Both the position numbers and the translations under genes were made by a program. Positions 1-10,405 of a stretch of 64,000 nt of DNA are shown here, piece by piece. Under the pieces are notes generated by a model. It worked only from the letters and a program-made list of their open reading frames with translations, made no database searches and was not told the DNA's origin. This DNA is from Petunia secreta (lineage: Eukaryota > Streptophyta > Magnoliopsida > Solanales > Solanaceae), in the NCBI GenBank assembly GCA_029990175.1, contig JARKIP010000033.1:1240001-1304000 (forward strand), given 5' to 3'. How positions within the stretch are numbered: position 1 is the stretch's first letter; every line of letters starts with the position of its first letter.

Positions 1-78
1 CAATACCGGTTGAGATCCAGAGGATCAATCCCAACACCTCTCCCTATACCTATGAGGACAAGGACGAGACGTAATATC

Positions 79-1832
79 ATGGCTGAGTTTGACAAAGTTG
101 GAAATGGAACTCCTGAGAAGCAAGGTGTGGTCGCCTATGAAGACTATGCTAAGTTGGAACAGAGATTGTTCGAGTTGGAGAATAGGATCCCTCTTGCCCG
201 TGCTGATGAGATCATTGAACCAAACAAAACCACCCGCCCCCACGACAAAGATCCACTATACCCTGAAAAAGACATTCCTTACCCTACCTACACTGCACCA
301 CCAAAAGCACCGCATAGAAACTTACCACCCTTCACTGTTGATACGAAAACCATTGCATCACCCATCAAAGATCACGAGATGTACGCATGGACCAAGGAAG
401 ACTCCGACAATACCAAGGAGCAAGTCCAATGGCTGGTAGAGATGTTCAGGCAATTCCAAGGCACCAAAGGAACCCGAGGGTTAGCCTATGAGGACCTCTG
501 CACGTACCCTGACTTGAAGTTGCCCGAGGGCTATAAGACACCCAAGTTCAATATGTTCGACAGCAGGGGTGACCCGATGGCTCATTTGAGGTCCTATTGT
601 GACAAGTTGGTCGAGGTTGGACAGGATGAAAAGATCCGCATGTAATTGTTCAACCGCAGTTTGACTGGAGATGCGTTGGTATGGTACTCAAAGTAACAAA
701 CAAAGAAGTGGACAAGCTGGGAAGGAATGGCTGGGGACTTCGTTGATAGTTTTGGGCACAACATTGATGCCATGGCCGATCGGTTCTATTTGGAGAAATT
801 GAAGAAGAATCCCACCGAGACATTTAGAGAATTTGAACCTAGGTGGAGAGCCGAAGCTGCTAAATTCCAACCTCCTGTGGAAGACGCCGAGATAGTGGCA
901 ACCTTCATCCACATACAAGAAGACGTCTATTTTGACAAGATGTTGAATCTACAAGACAAGAAGTTTTGAGATTCGATCAAGATTGGGGATATGGTCGAAG
1001 ATGGATTGAAGACTAGTAGGATTGTTAGTTTGGCTGCACTACAAGCCACTAACAAAGCCCTGCAAACTGGGAACACCACTACATCAAGAAAGAAGAAGGA
1101 TGATGTCTCCTTCGTGGCTACATCACTTGACCACTCTCCCACCCACAATCACTACAACCAAACACCTCCTCCATCATACCCATACATTCCACCTACATCC
1201 ACCTAGCCAGTCTACAATACTCAGCCCATGTTCCAAAACCCACCACCACAAAGACCACCATATCCACGAAGCCCTAACTACCGAAACACCAATGCCTATT
1301 CACCAAGACCTCACACAAACAACAACCCAAGACCCAGAAGAAACTACACCCATTGGCCGAATCCCGCACTCAGTTGTTCGAAAGACTCAAAGCAGCCGAC
1401 CATATACAACCCGTACCATTCAAAATGCCTGATAGGATGACACCCTACTTCGACCAAACCAAAATCTGTGCCTATCACTCTGGAAGACCTGGTCACGATA
1501 CAGAGAAGTGCTACACCCTGATGGATAAGATACAAGACTTGATCGATCAAAAGGTGATACATTTGAAAACTCCAAATGTGCACAATAATCCCCTGCCTAA
1601 CCATGGAGACAATAGGGTGAATCTGATCGAGTTGGATGAAGAACGCAACCTGGAGGAGACCATTGTTAAAGCAAAGGGAGATGCACCAGCACTTGCTTCA
1701 GTTGCTCAAGCCGCTACGACACCAGAGCCCATCGAGGTAGAATTAGCTCCTAAATTCTACGTTGATGTGGTTCCCCCGTATAGTGACAAGACGGTACCAT
1801 GGGACTATGAAATGGAGAAGAAGAGCAAATGA
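79..1832 (+). pseudogene. gag polyprotein of element A (decayed)
   Basis: This is the capsid/nucleocapsid region of a Tat-type gag. The ATG at 79 is preferred; an in-frame ATG at 52 is also possible. Visible are the gag core (FDSRGDPMAHLRSYCDKL near 560-615, then ALVWYSK and REFEPRWRAEAAKF) and a proline-rich stretch. A compact zinc-knuckle-like motif C-x2-H-x5-H-x4-C follows (CAYHSGRPGHDTEKC, 1467-1511), instead of the classic CCHC. In-frame stops are at 643-645, 694-696, 967-969 and 1204-1206. A frameshift near 1350 moves the frame from 1 to 3, and another stop lies at 1830-1832. The gag is homologous to the gag modules of element B, best seen around the zinc motif. Confidence 0.88.
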
Positions 1833-1859
1833 ACACTTGAGACTGTTGCTGCACAAGGA

Positions 1860-3553
1860 ATGACTAGGAGTGGGAGGATTTATACTCCCGAGCATCTTGT
1901 TCAAGGAAGACGAGGCATTAGCGAGGAGGAGTCCCAAGAATTGTGGAAGAAAGTGCAAGCAAAGGAGTACTCCATGGTTGAGCACTTGGGAAAGACGCCC
2001 GCGCAAATCTCTGGCTTAGGTTTGCTCCTCAAATCGGAGAGCCACTGAAATACTTTAATGAAAGTGTTGGACGAAGCAGATGTTCCAGTGGACACCTCAG
2101 TTGAAAACCTGGCTAGCATGGTCGGACAAGTCATGGAGGCCAACCGAATAGCTTTTCATGAAGATGAGCTGCCACCTGAAGGGTTGAGCCATAACAAAGC
2201 TTTGCACGTTACTATCAAATGCAAAGACTGGTTCGTAGGAAGAGTTCTGATCGATGGAGGCTCTGGTCTGAATATATGCCCATTCATCACTGTTAAAAGA
2301 ATGGGAATTGATCAAAGCAAGATAAGAGAAAGTGACATGAATGTGAAGGCATTCGATTGATCGCAAAGAAGCACCATTGGGGAAATTGACTTAACTATCA
2401 TGGTCGGTCCTATGGAGTTCACCACCGAATTTCATATCATGGACATCTCCGCTTCTTACAACCTACTGCTGGGAAGACCTTGGATTCATATGGCTGGAGC
2501 AGTGCCTTCTACATTGCACCAAATAGTGAAGTTCGAGTAGGACCACAAAGAGGTGGTAGTGTTCGGTGAAGGGAACAACTCCATTTACAATGAACAAACC
2601 ATACCTGCAATCGAAGGGAGTGCTCCTTATGGGCAGACTTTCTACACTGTAGAGCTTGTGGGAGCATTGCAAGATACTCGAGGAAGACATCGCAAAAACC
2701 ACAACCCGAGTTGGAATCCCACAGACACAATCTAAGGAGGTTAAACTGCACATTTCGCTCCCAAGTTGGTCAACACACCGCCTGGGATTGAAGAAAGGAA
2801 GAGAAACTTTTATAGCGCCTACTGGGATGGCCGAGGCAAAGGCTATGAAGCAAGAAATTTAGTCTGGGAACCAGTCATATCTGATTGGGGTGTGCCCGCA
2901 CGTGAGTTTCGCGAGACCTTACCGGCTAAGACAGAAAAGCGACCAATGTACTCACCTAATACTCGTCCCAATTGGAAGCACATCTCTAAAGAAACAAAAG
3001 GGAAGCAAGTGTGGCTACCTAAAATGGCCGAACCTATGGAGGTGGTGATTGAAGAGCCATATGTACGCTCGCAACTAGTAAAATGGCCCAGCGATTGGGT
3101 TGTAGGCATCATGATAAAGTAAGGTTATGAACCCGGTAAAGGTTTGGGCAAGAACCTGGATGGCATGGTTGAGCCGATTAAAATTGTGATGAGGCCCGAC
3201 AATGAAAAGGCTGGCATAGGGTACATCATAACTTATGAGAAGAGTATGGAAGATGCATCACTGGACTTCAAATTCTACAAGAAAAGCACCAAGACTCTCT
3301 TACATATTTTTGCCTCGTCTGGATACTTGGATGGTCGAAAAGGGGAGGTATCTGCAGCACAAGGAGTCGAGCCAAAGATAGCTGATGCTGAAGAGGACCT
3401 GCTGGCGGGAGTGCAAAACCTGTTCATATCTGATGAAGACTGCTGTGTGATCCTGGAAGAAAATGTTGAATCTCCTGTGCTGACAAAAGCTGGATCTGGA
3501 GCTGCATTGAACAATTGGATCAGCAACCGGGCCCGAGCTTACCGTGGACCTTG
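1860..3553 (+). pseudogene. protease and G-patch region of element A pol (decayed)
   Basis: The same frame (frame 3) runs from about 1353 to 3557. An aspartic protease is marked by VLIDGGSGLNICP near 2247-2285, with DGG where DSG/DTG is usual, and by LLLGRPWIH near 2466. Further on, GYEPGKGLGKNLDG at about 3124-3165 fits a G-patch, a glycine-rich RNA-binding motif known in pol of some plant Tat elements. Stops lie at 2046-2048, 2358-2360, 2538-2540, 2733-2735, about 2742 and 3120-3122, so no functional protein is expected. The 414-base tail after 3144 is open and runs straight into a likely 5' splice site at 3554. Confidence 0.85.
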
Positions 3554-3752
3554 GTAGAGCTGGGGAATAGAGCTTATTTCATATTTCCTAAAATAAAACC
3601 CGACTTTGAGTCGTGGAATTTGCATTTTCCTTGTTTTCTTCACATGTCTCATTACAAACTTTGTTTTGCAAGGATTCATAAATAAAATATCGCACTATTT
3701 CCCATTTAACTCTTGTTTTAATTTTTTAATTTTGCAATATTTTATTTTTCAG
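3554..3752 (+). other. Probable pol intron of element A (199 bp)
   Basis: The donor is CTTG|GTAGAG and the acceptor follows a T-rich tract, ATTTTTCAG|CATTC. The stretch is AT-rich, unlike its neighbours, and begins with an in-frame TAG (3555-3557) that would end translation of unspliced RNA. Removing 3554-3752 joins the open frame before it to the open frame that reaches the ATG at 3805: 3754 and 3805 are in the same phase, and no stop lies between the acceptor and 4054. Ogre elements are known for an intron between protease and RT, so position and effect fit. Splicing itself is inferred. Confidence 0.72.
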
Positions 3753-5390
3753 CATTCAAACTAATAATCCCATTAAGTTCACAACCGCAACATGTAATGA
3801 AACAATGGAGCTTGAGGAAACTGAATTTGATTATGATGACTTTGATGGAACTACACAAGAGGAAATTGAAAGATTCGAGAATAAGCCTAAGCCAAATCTA
3901 GAGGAAACTGAGGCGATAAATCCAGGAGACAAAGAAACCGTGAAAGAGATAAGGATCAGTGTGCATCTCACCGCCGAAGATAAAAAACGGTATACTGAGC
4001 TTCTTAAAGAATATGAGGACTTATTCGTCTGGTCGTATGATGACATGAATGGATAAGCACGGATGTGGTAGCTCACAAATTACCCATCAATCCGGGCTTT
4101 CCGCCAGTAAAAAAAAAGCCTGAACATTCAAGTCGTCAGTTTTGTTGAAGATTGGGAGGAGGTAACCAAGCAGCTCAATGCAGAAATCTTGAAAACAGTC
4201 AAAATACCCAACTTGGTTAGCTAATATTGTCCCCGTGTCGAAGAAAGATGCGAAACTCCGAGTTTGTGTGGACTACAGGGACTTGAATAGAGCAAGCCCG
4301 AAAGATGATTTTCCTTTGCCAAACATACACATCCTGATTGATAATTGCACGAAACACGAGCTACAATTGTTCATGGATTGTTTCGCCGGTTATCATTAAG
4401 TGCTCATGGATGAGGAAGACGCCGAGAAGACAGCTTTCACTACCTCTTGGGGAACTTATTGCTACAAGATTATGCCGTTTGGGTTGAAGAATGCTGGGGC
4501 AACTTACATGAGGGCAATGACAACTATGTTCCATGATTTGATGCACAAAGAAATTGAAATCTACGTGGATGATGTGATCATCAAGTCAAAGAAGAGTTCA
4601 GAGCACCTTGACAACTTGCGAAAGTTTTTCAATCATTTGCGAAAGTATAATTTGAAGCTAAATCTAGCAAAGTGTGTTTTTGGTGTTCCAGCAGGGAAGC
4701 TCCTGGGTTTCATCGTCAGTAGAAGGGGTATCGAGCTGGATCCATCCAAGATCAAAGCCATCAAAGAATTGCCGCCGCCAAAAAGCAAGAAAGAGGTTAT
4801 GAATTTCCTGGGAAGGCTCAACTACATCAGCCATTTCATAGCACAGTCCATTGTTATCTGCGAGCCAATCATCAAGCTACTGAGGAAAGACGCAGTGATC
4901 GAGTGGACGGAGGGCTGTCAAAAAGCATTTGATCGGGTAAAAGAGTACTTCTCTAGCGCACCTGTGCTGGTTCTGCCCGAGCCTGGGTGACCTTTGATCT
5001 TGTACCTGTTTGTGGTAGATTCGGCATTTGGTTGTGTATTGGGGCAACACGACTCAACTGGAAGAAAGGAGCAAGCAATATACTATCTAAGCAAGAAGTT
5101 CACTCCTTACGAGGCCAAGTACACATTGTTGGAAAGCATGTGCTGCACGCTGACCTGGATAGCACAAAATCTGAGGCACTACTTAACATCTTACTCAACA
5201 TTGCTGATATTGAGGATGGATCCTCTCAAGTATATCTTCCAAAAAACAATGCCTACTGGAAAGCTGGCTAAATGGAAAATGCTGCTCAGTGAATTCGACA
5301 TCACTTTTGTCACTCAAAAGGTGGTGAAAGCTCAAGCCTTGGCTGATCACAAGGCAGAGAATCTAGTGGGAGATGACTATGAGCCACTGC
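3753..5390 (+). pseudogene. reverse transcriptase and RNase H of element A (decayed)
   Basis: An acidic linker precedes RT (ELEETEFDYDDFDG, from about 3808). The RT N-terminal half lies in 4057-4400 but is broken by two or more single-base indels near 4055 and 4155 and by a TAA at about 4397-4399. From 4400 the frame is clean: LMDEEDAEKTAF, then the catalytic YVDD at 4562-4573, then LLGFIVSRRGIELDPSKIKAI and FLGRLNYIS. A TGA at 4988-4990 separates the RT-linked RNase H, with YLSKKFTPYEAKY and the LAKWKMLLSEFDI region. Length and order match a Tat polyprotein. The mix of frameshifts and stops shows long inactivity. Confidence 0.9.
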
Positions 5391-5890
5391 ACACTTATTT
5401 CCACGACGAAGAAGTCATGTTCATAGGAGAAGATATCACCGAAGAGTATGATGGTTGGAGACTATTCTTCGATGGAGCAGTGAATTTTAAAGGAGTCGGC
5501 ATTGGAGCGGCGTTAGTCTTGGAGACTGGACAACATTACCCTGTCATAGCCAAACTGAGATTCCCTTGCACCAACAACATGGCGGAGTATGAAGCTTGCA
5601 TCTTGGGTCTTAGAATGGCGGTAGACATGAATATACAAGAGCTGTTAGCAATCGGAGATTCCGACTTACTGATTCACCAAATCCGAGGAGAATGGACAGC
5701 AAAGAACTCCAAGATACTGTCATACCTTGAGTTCATAAAAGAGCTGAAGCAAAGGTTCACCAAGATAGAGTTCCGGCATGTACGCAGGCTACAAAATGAG
5801 TTCGCGGATGTTTTGGCTATCATATCTTCCATGATCAAACGTCCCGACAAAAACTACATTGACTCAATACTCGTTGCAGTAAGGAAGTAA
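5391..5890 (+). pseudogene. archaeal-type RNase H domain (aRNH) of element A
   Basis: This second RNase H-like domain, downstream of the first, is the diagnostic trait of the Tat lineage. Seen in frame are WRLFFDGAVNFKGVGIGAAL (first Asp), NNMAEYEACILGLRMAV (Glu) and LLAIGDSDLLIHQIRGEW (second Asp), followed by EFRHVRRLQNEFADVLA. The acidic residues expected for catalysis appear present. The frame is open from 4994 to the TAA at 5888-5890, so this is the best preserved part of A pol. It degrades the RNA of RNA/DNA hybrids during reverse transcription, or acts as a spare domain in elements that keep both. Confidence 0.9.
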
Positions 5891-6377
5891 CCAGCATATT
5901 GTTAGCATGTAGAAGAAGAATCAGACGGACAACCTTGGTTCTACGACATCAAAGGGTTTCTCAAAGACTGTATTTACCCGAAGGACGCAACAAGTCTCCA
6001 AAAGAAGACGCTAAGGAGGTTAGCAAATGGTTTCTTTTTGAGTGGAGAAGTTTTGTACAAAAGGACGCCTGATTTGGGATTGCTGAGATGTGACGACGCT
6101 AAAGAAGCTGCCAAGTTGTTGGAAGAAATATACTCTGAGATGTGCGGCCCACATATGAACTGCTTCGTGCTTGCAAAGAAGATTCTGAGGGCTGGCTATT
6201 TCTGGATGATAATGGAGCATGATTGCATAAAGCACGCAAAGAAATGTCATAAATGCCAAGTCCATGGAGAAAAGATTCGGGTGCCTCCTAATGAATTAAA
6301 TATCATGGGATTACCTTGGCCTTTCGCTGCTTAAGGAATGGATGTCATAGGGCCAACCGAGCCAGCTGCCTCAAATT
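5891..6377 (+). pseudogene. integrase N-terminal part of element A (split by element D)
   Basis: The zinc-binding HHCC domain is visible as CGPHMNCFVLAKKIL and then HDCIKHAKKCHKCQVHG (about 6140-6270). The start of the catalytic core, GMDVIGP with the first Asp, lies near 6337-6354 after an in-frame TAA at about 6332-6334. Reading stays in frame 2 as far as the insertion point. The codon just before the junction is TGA, where the family usually has Gly. The gene resumes at 18644 in the same frame, because the inserted length plus TSD is a multiple of three. Confidence 0.88.
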
Positions 6378-6382
6378 GACAT
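6378..6382. repeat. Target-site duplication gacat of element D (left copy)
   Basis: The five bases gacat lie directly before the left LTR of element D and recur at 18639-18643 directly after the right LTR. Taking one copy out restores the uninterrupted integrase reading frame of element A, which fixes both element ends to the base. Confidence 0.96.
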
Positions 6383-7088
6383 TGTCGCTCCAAATGCACA
6401 CGCAAGTATACGCAGTCGATCAAGTAATTAAGTGATAAGAAAGTATCGTTCCCACGAGGACTATTGATTAACTATTAACTAGACAAAATTCAATTCAAGT
6501 ATTGTTCAGGAGAGTTTAACCAAATTTCAAGTTGTGTTTAATTAACTAATTAACTAAAAGTAATAGAAGTAAATGGAATGCAAGACAATTCAATAGTTCT
6601 AGATATCAGTGAGAGAATATATTCCAGGATTATGGGACGATCACCAATCCAGTTGCACTCATCCGCTAATTGAATCAACTTTATTTATCTGAGTTGCTAA
6701 TCACAGGGTTAATTATACTCACAGAGCTCTTTCGATACCCTGCTCGCCTATTCAAGCAAACCTAACGCCTATATGTTTATGGAATTAGAGTTAACAAGAA
6801 TGCATATGCTTCTTCTGTATACTGACTAAGCGTGACTGTTAGGTATATTTCTATCCTAACCGAGAAACCATTCCCCAATGCCCGGGTTCAAGAACACGCT
6901 TTATTTAATTCTATTGCAACCTACAGTTCCCACTTCAAGTTCAACCTTAGGTTCATGAATAATACTTAACAACTGGCTAGGAAATTAAGATATAAGAAAT
7001 CTCACATTGTTGGGCACATAATATGCGGAAAATAACTCAAAAGATATAAGAAATCAATGCCGAGACATAAGATATACGCCCAACATCA
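6383..7088 (-). repeat. 3' LTR of element D (706 bp, internally deleted)
   Basis: It starts TGTCGCTCC and ends AACATCA on the + strand. Compared with the other LTR it lacks about 560 bp, the segment after GGAAATTAAG (other copy about 17992-18548), which includes the TATA box. It retains a 48-bp piece near 6770-6820 that the other LTR has lost. The terminal 100 bases at each end match closely. Confidence 0.95.
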
Positions 7089-7106
7089 ACACCCCACATT
7101 TAAACT
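7089..7106 (-). other. Polypurine tract region of element D
   Basis: On the minus strand a purine-rich AAATGTGGGGTGT run abuts the 3' LTR start (TGATG). This is the expected plus-strand priming site. The purine run is interrupted by T residues, as is usual in Athila. Confidence 0.7.
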
Positions 7107-8639
7107 TTGTTCGTCCCCGAACAAACAAACCCAACACACTTATACTCAAGAACTTCAAGGAAGTGCACCTATGAAATAGGTTGATACCAACAATTAGCCA
7201 CTAGACATACAATCACACAACTCCCCATATTTGCACACCACACTTTTAGAAAACAAGGATTATCAAGCAGTCAAGTAGCAACAACCAAGCCTCAAGAAAC
7301 GACTCTTCACACCAACTTACTCACGACATGTCCGCTCGCTCAAGATTAGGGCCTAATAAAAGCTCCAACCTCTCATAATCCATGTGCCGTCACAATCAAA
7401 GTCTAGTCCCAATCACACACAAATATATCAACTGAATTATAAGGGACTTTCAAGATAGGAAGAATTCGCTCACACTAAAAAAGAATCTCAAGTGCCACAC
7501 AGTGGTACCATAGGCTTGCCCTAGTGTAGGACTCCACTAATGTAGGTTCGCTCCTATTCGGGATTAACTAGGATTTTAAGGGTTGTAATGTAGGCCAAAG
7601 GACGGATAATGGTTAAATGACTACCTCCCTAAGTACTTTAATACATCACTTCCACTTTTTTATAGCTCAACTCTTCGCAAAAACAACCGAGCTACCATCC
7701 GAACATCAACTCGAACACTTCCCTTCCTTTAAGTATTTTTTTTATCAATGTACACAACACTAGCAAGGATTGAGAATTTTTCTTTTGCTTTCTTTTTATT
7801 TTTCACTTTTGATTTTTTTCTCTTTTTCTTCTTTTTTTTCCCTTCTTTTTTTCAATATTTGTCATTTTTTCCTCAACCTTGCCAATGTACTTTTTCTTCC
7901 AAAAAGACCATCATAAATTTATTCTTATTGATTCCACTCAAAAGCCATCAATTTCCACCAACCACAACTCCACTAACAACAATATCTTCAATTAAAGTGC
8001 TCTAAGGGGTACGGGTTCAAAAAGAAGGTAATTAAGAACAAAGGGAATAAGCTTGTAATGTGGGTGACAACAAAAAATTAATAGGTTCAAAAAGGATTAC
8101 AAGGGATATATATGAACGGGTAGGCTAATCAAGGCTGCAAAAGAAAGGGTTTATCAAAGAAAGCCTGTATCATCTCCCGACTAGAGCAAACCTAGGATTT
8201 CGCTTTGAACACACGCGGGGTAAGTTCTAGACCAATAATACAAGCACGAGAATAAAGAAAAGTACCTCACCACTCATGGCACATGAACTACTCAAGGCGA
8301 AACAATTTCAACACCTAACAAAAACAAGCGAGACAAGTCATGCTATTCAGTCAGCACTCAGAGTCAGAAACCTGAGCCGAGGAGTCACTAACAAGACTGA
8401 CTATCAATCCAATATATAACTCACACAAAAAATCTTTAGGGAAGTTCAACTCGCATGTAAAGGACTAAATATATCAATATCAAACAATTCACAGAGAAGG
8501 CACAGGTCCTTACCTCTTAGCTACTCCTAATTTTTTTTTGTATTTTAAATATCTATTTTTTTTATTTTTATCTAAAATACCCGGTTCAAAACAAAAGGCA
8601 TCCTGGGGAAAGAACCGTGGCTTGAAGTAAACCCAAGGA
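7107..8639 (-). other. Noncoding 3' region of element D with long pyrimidine tract
   Basis: There is no credible gene between the accessory ORF and the PPT. The + strand shows a C/T-rich tract (about 7775-7870, so purine-rich in the element sense) flanked by the inverted pair GCAAGGATTG (7763-7772) and CAACCTTGC (7874-7882). The same arrangement recurs in the second Athila at 62731-62832. Other shared blocks include the stretch around ACCATAGGCTTGCCC (about 7508) and the one around CATCTCCCGACTAGAGC (about 8172). The short hydrophobic reading frame 7748-8005 is just the T-rich tract. Confidence 0.75.
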
Positions 8640-10405
8640 TTATGCCACTAATCTAAAAAAAATTAAATGCAGTAAAAATGTACAAGTAAAAATCATGATA
8701 CCCCACCTCCCACTTAAAATAGTGCATGGTCCCCACTGCACAAGTACAAAAATAATAATAAGAGTGGGTATCAAGAAAGCTCCCTCAAACCGAGAGTCTG
8801 GAGGTGCTTCAGACCGGTCTGAACCCGCGGTCTGAGCAGTGGAGGGATCCAACAAGGTAGTGCCAGCTGCATCCATCGCATCAATCAGTGACCCCTCCAT
8901 AGTAGTGGCAGTAGCCGGAGCTGGCTCTGCAGCAGTGCCATCAGTAGCACTCAAATCCACAACCTCCGCACTGGACCCTGCATCAGTCTGGACGCCAATG
9001 GAACGCGTCACTTTGGGACTCTGAATAGCGGCAAGGATCTCTGCCAGTGTGCTCTGCATCAGGGTATCTCGAGCTGCCTGCTCCTGTCTCAACCGTGTTA
9101 GCACTGCCTGCTGCTCCTGTCTCAACTGGGTCAGCTCTGCCTGCTGTGCCTCTCTCAGCTTAGCTAGCTCAGCTTCAAAGCCCACAAGTCGCTCTGATGT
9201 AGTTCTCTTATTTGCTTTGGCCACGACCAGGTCAAGCACTGAAGTGATGTCTTGGGCAATAGGCACCTCCAAAAGATCATTCTCCGTATAGAAGGGCACC
9301 CTGTGCTTCCTCATCAAAGCTGTCAGAGTGTGCACAAAATACAGCTTCAATGTCTTCTCCTTACGAGTCCGTATCATCTGCTCATACATAAGCTCACCCA
9401 AGTTCACTACTATTCCATTCATCAGAGCATAAATAAGAAGCACCCGATCCCGAAGGACATTCGTCTGATGGTCAGCCTGCATGATTCTGTTAGACACCCA
9501 GTTGAGCCAAGATCGACTCTCCCTCGACATAAACCTCTTAGGTAAAGTGGCATATTTTCTCTGCGTGTTGTGCAACCACGCAGGCTTCGAAGATTCAGGA
9601 TCATCCATAACAGCTGGTGGGTCACACAATAGCTCAATGACATCCGCAAAATCTGGCTCTGCTAGCATCTTCTTATAATCATCCATGGCCACTTCAGTCA
9701 CCCTATAATATGCATTAATGGCTCGGGTAGAAATATCAACATCAACCTCTCGAACTCGCACTATGCTACTCCTCGGGTTCTCCCAGTTCGCATATAGCTC
9801 CTGAACAGCAGTAACATTGCCCTCGCACTTGGGACCCTGCATAAATCTGCCCACTTCCTATCTTTAACAACCTCCAGAATAGCCAGGCACGCCTTCTCAC
9901 ACGCATGATAGTTCAGTGGTCTTTCCTGTGTAATCTGCTTCTTAATGATCCACTGATACGCCAAGTATGCACTCTCACTCTCAAAGGTGTCCTCCCACAA
10001 TGCCCTATCAATTGGGCCACTGGTAGAGGGAATTTCCTCAGGCTCTGGAATAGGAGTATACTACTCCTCAGCATCATCATCCTGATCATCCTCATCATCC
10101 TGCTCTATTGGTTTCTTTCCCTTGCCCTGAACAACTCTCCTTTTCTTGGCCGGTGGTCTTGAAGCACCACCTTCACGGATCACCACGGGCTTTTCCTTAG
10201 CAATGGCTGATTTTCTCTTGCCCGTGGTTACCTGAGGAGCAGGAATGGTCATATCCGGAGCAGGTGTATCTTGTTTCTTCTTTGAGCGTTGCTCCCTTTT
10301 ATCCTTACCCTCGGGTTGATTCCGTGGTGGTTGGCCACCGTCCCCGCTTCGACCACTCTTGGATGTTTGCTTTGCAATCGCCATTTTATAATAGAATACC
10401 TGCAT
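8640..10405 (-). pseudogene. Accessory (env-position) ORF of element D, Transposase_32-like
   Basis: The ORF lies after pol, where Athila elements carry an env-like gene. ATGs are at 10405 and 10384; the latter (MAIAKQTSKSG) follows an acceptor-like ATGCAG|GT. The N-terminus is K/R/P-rich with a possible nuclear signal (PPAKKRRVV) and an acidic EDDEDDQDDD-type run, then an in-frame TAG near 10060. The central domain (EDTFESESAYLAYQW ... AWLHNTQRKYATLPKRF ... LLIYALMNGIVVNLGELMYEQM) resembles the plant transposon-protein family I recall as PF20167. A frameshift near 9850 splits it. A coiled-coil-like stretch of QAELTQLRQEQQAVLTRLRQ repeats follows. The last 45 residues hold two hydrophobic segments, which may be membrane helices or readthrough into noncoding DNA. 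Function is unknown. Confidence 0.75.

Noticed and set aside
7748..8005. Small hydrophobic protein, also at 62575-62958
   Set aside because: Phe/Leu/Ser runs come from translating a T/C-rich tract in noncoding Athila tails.
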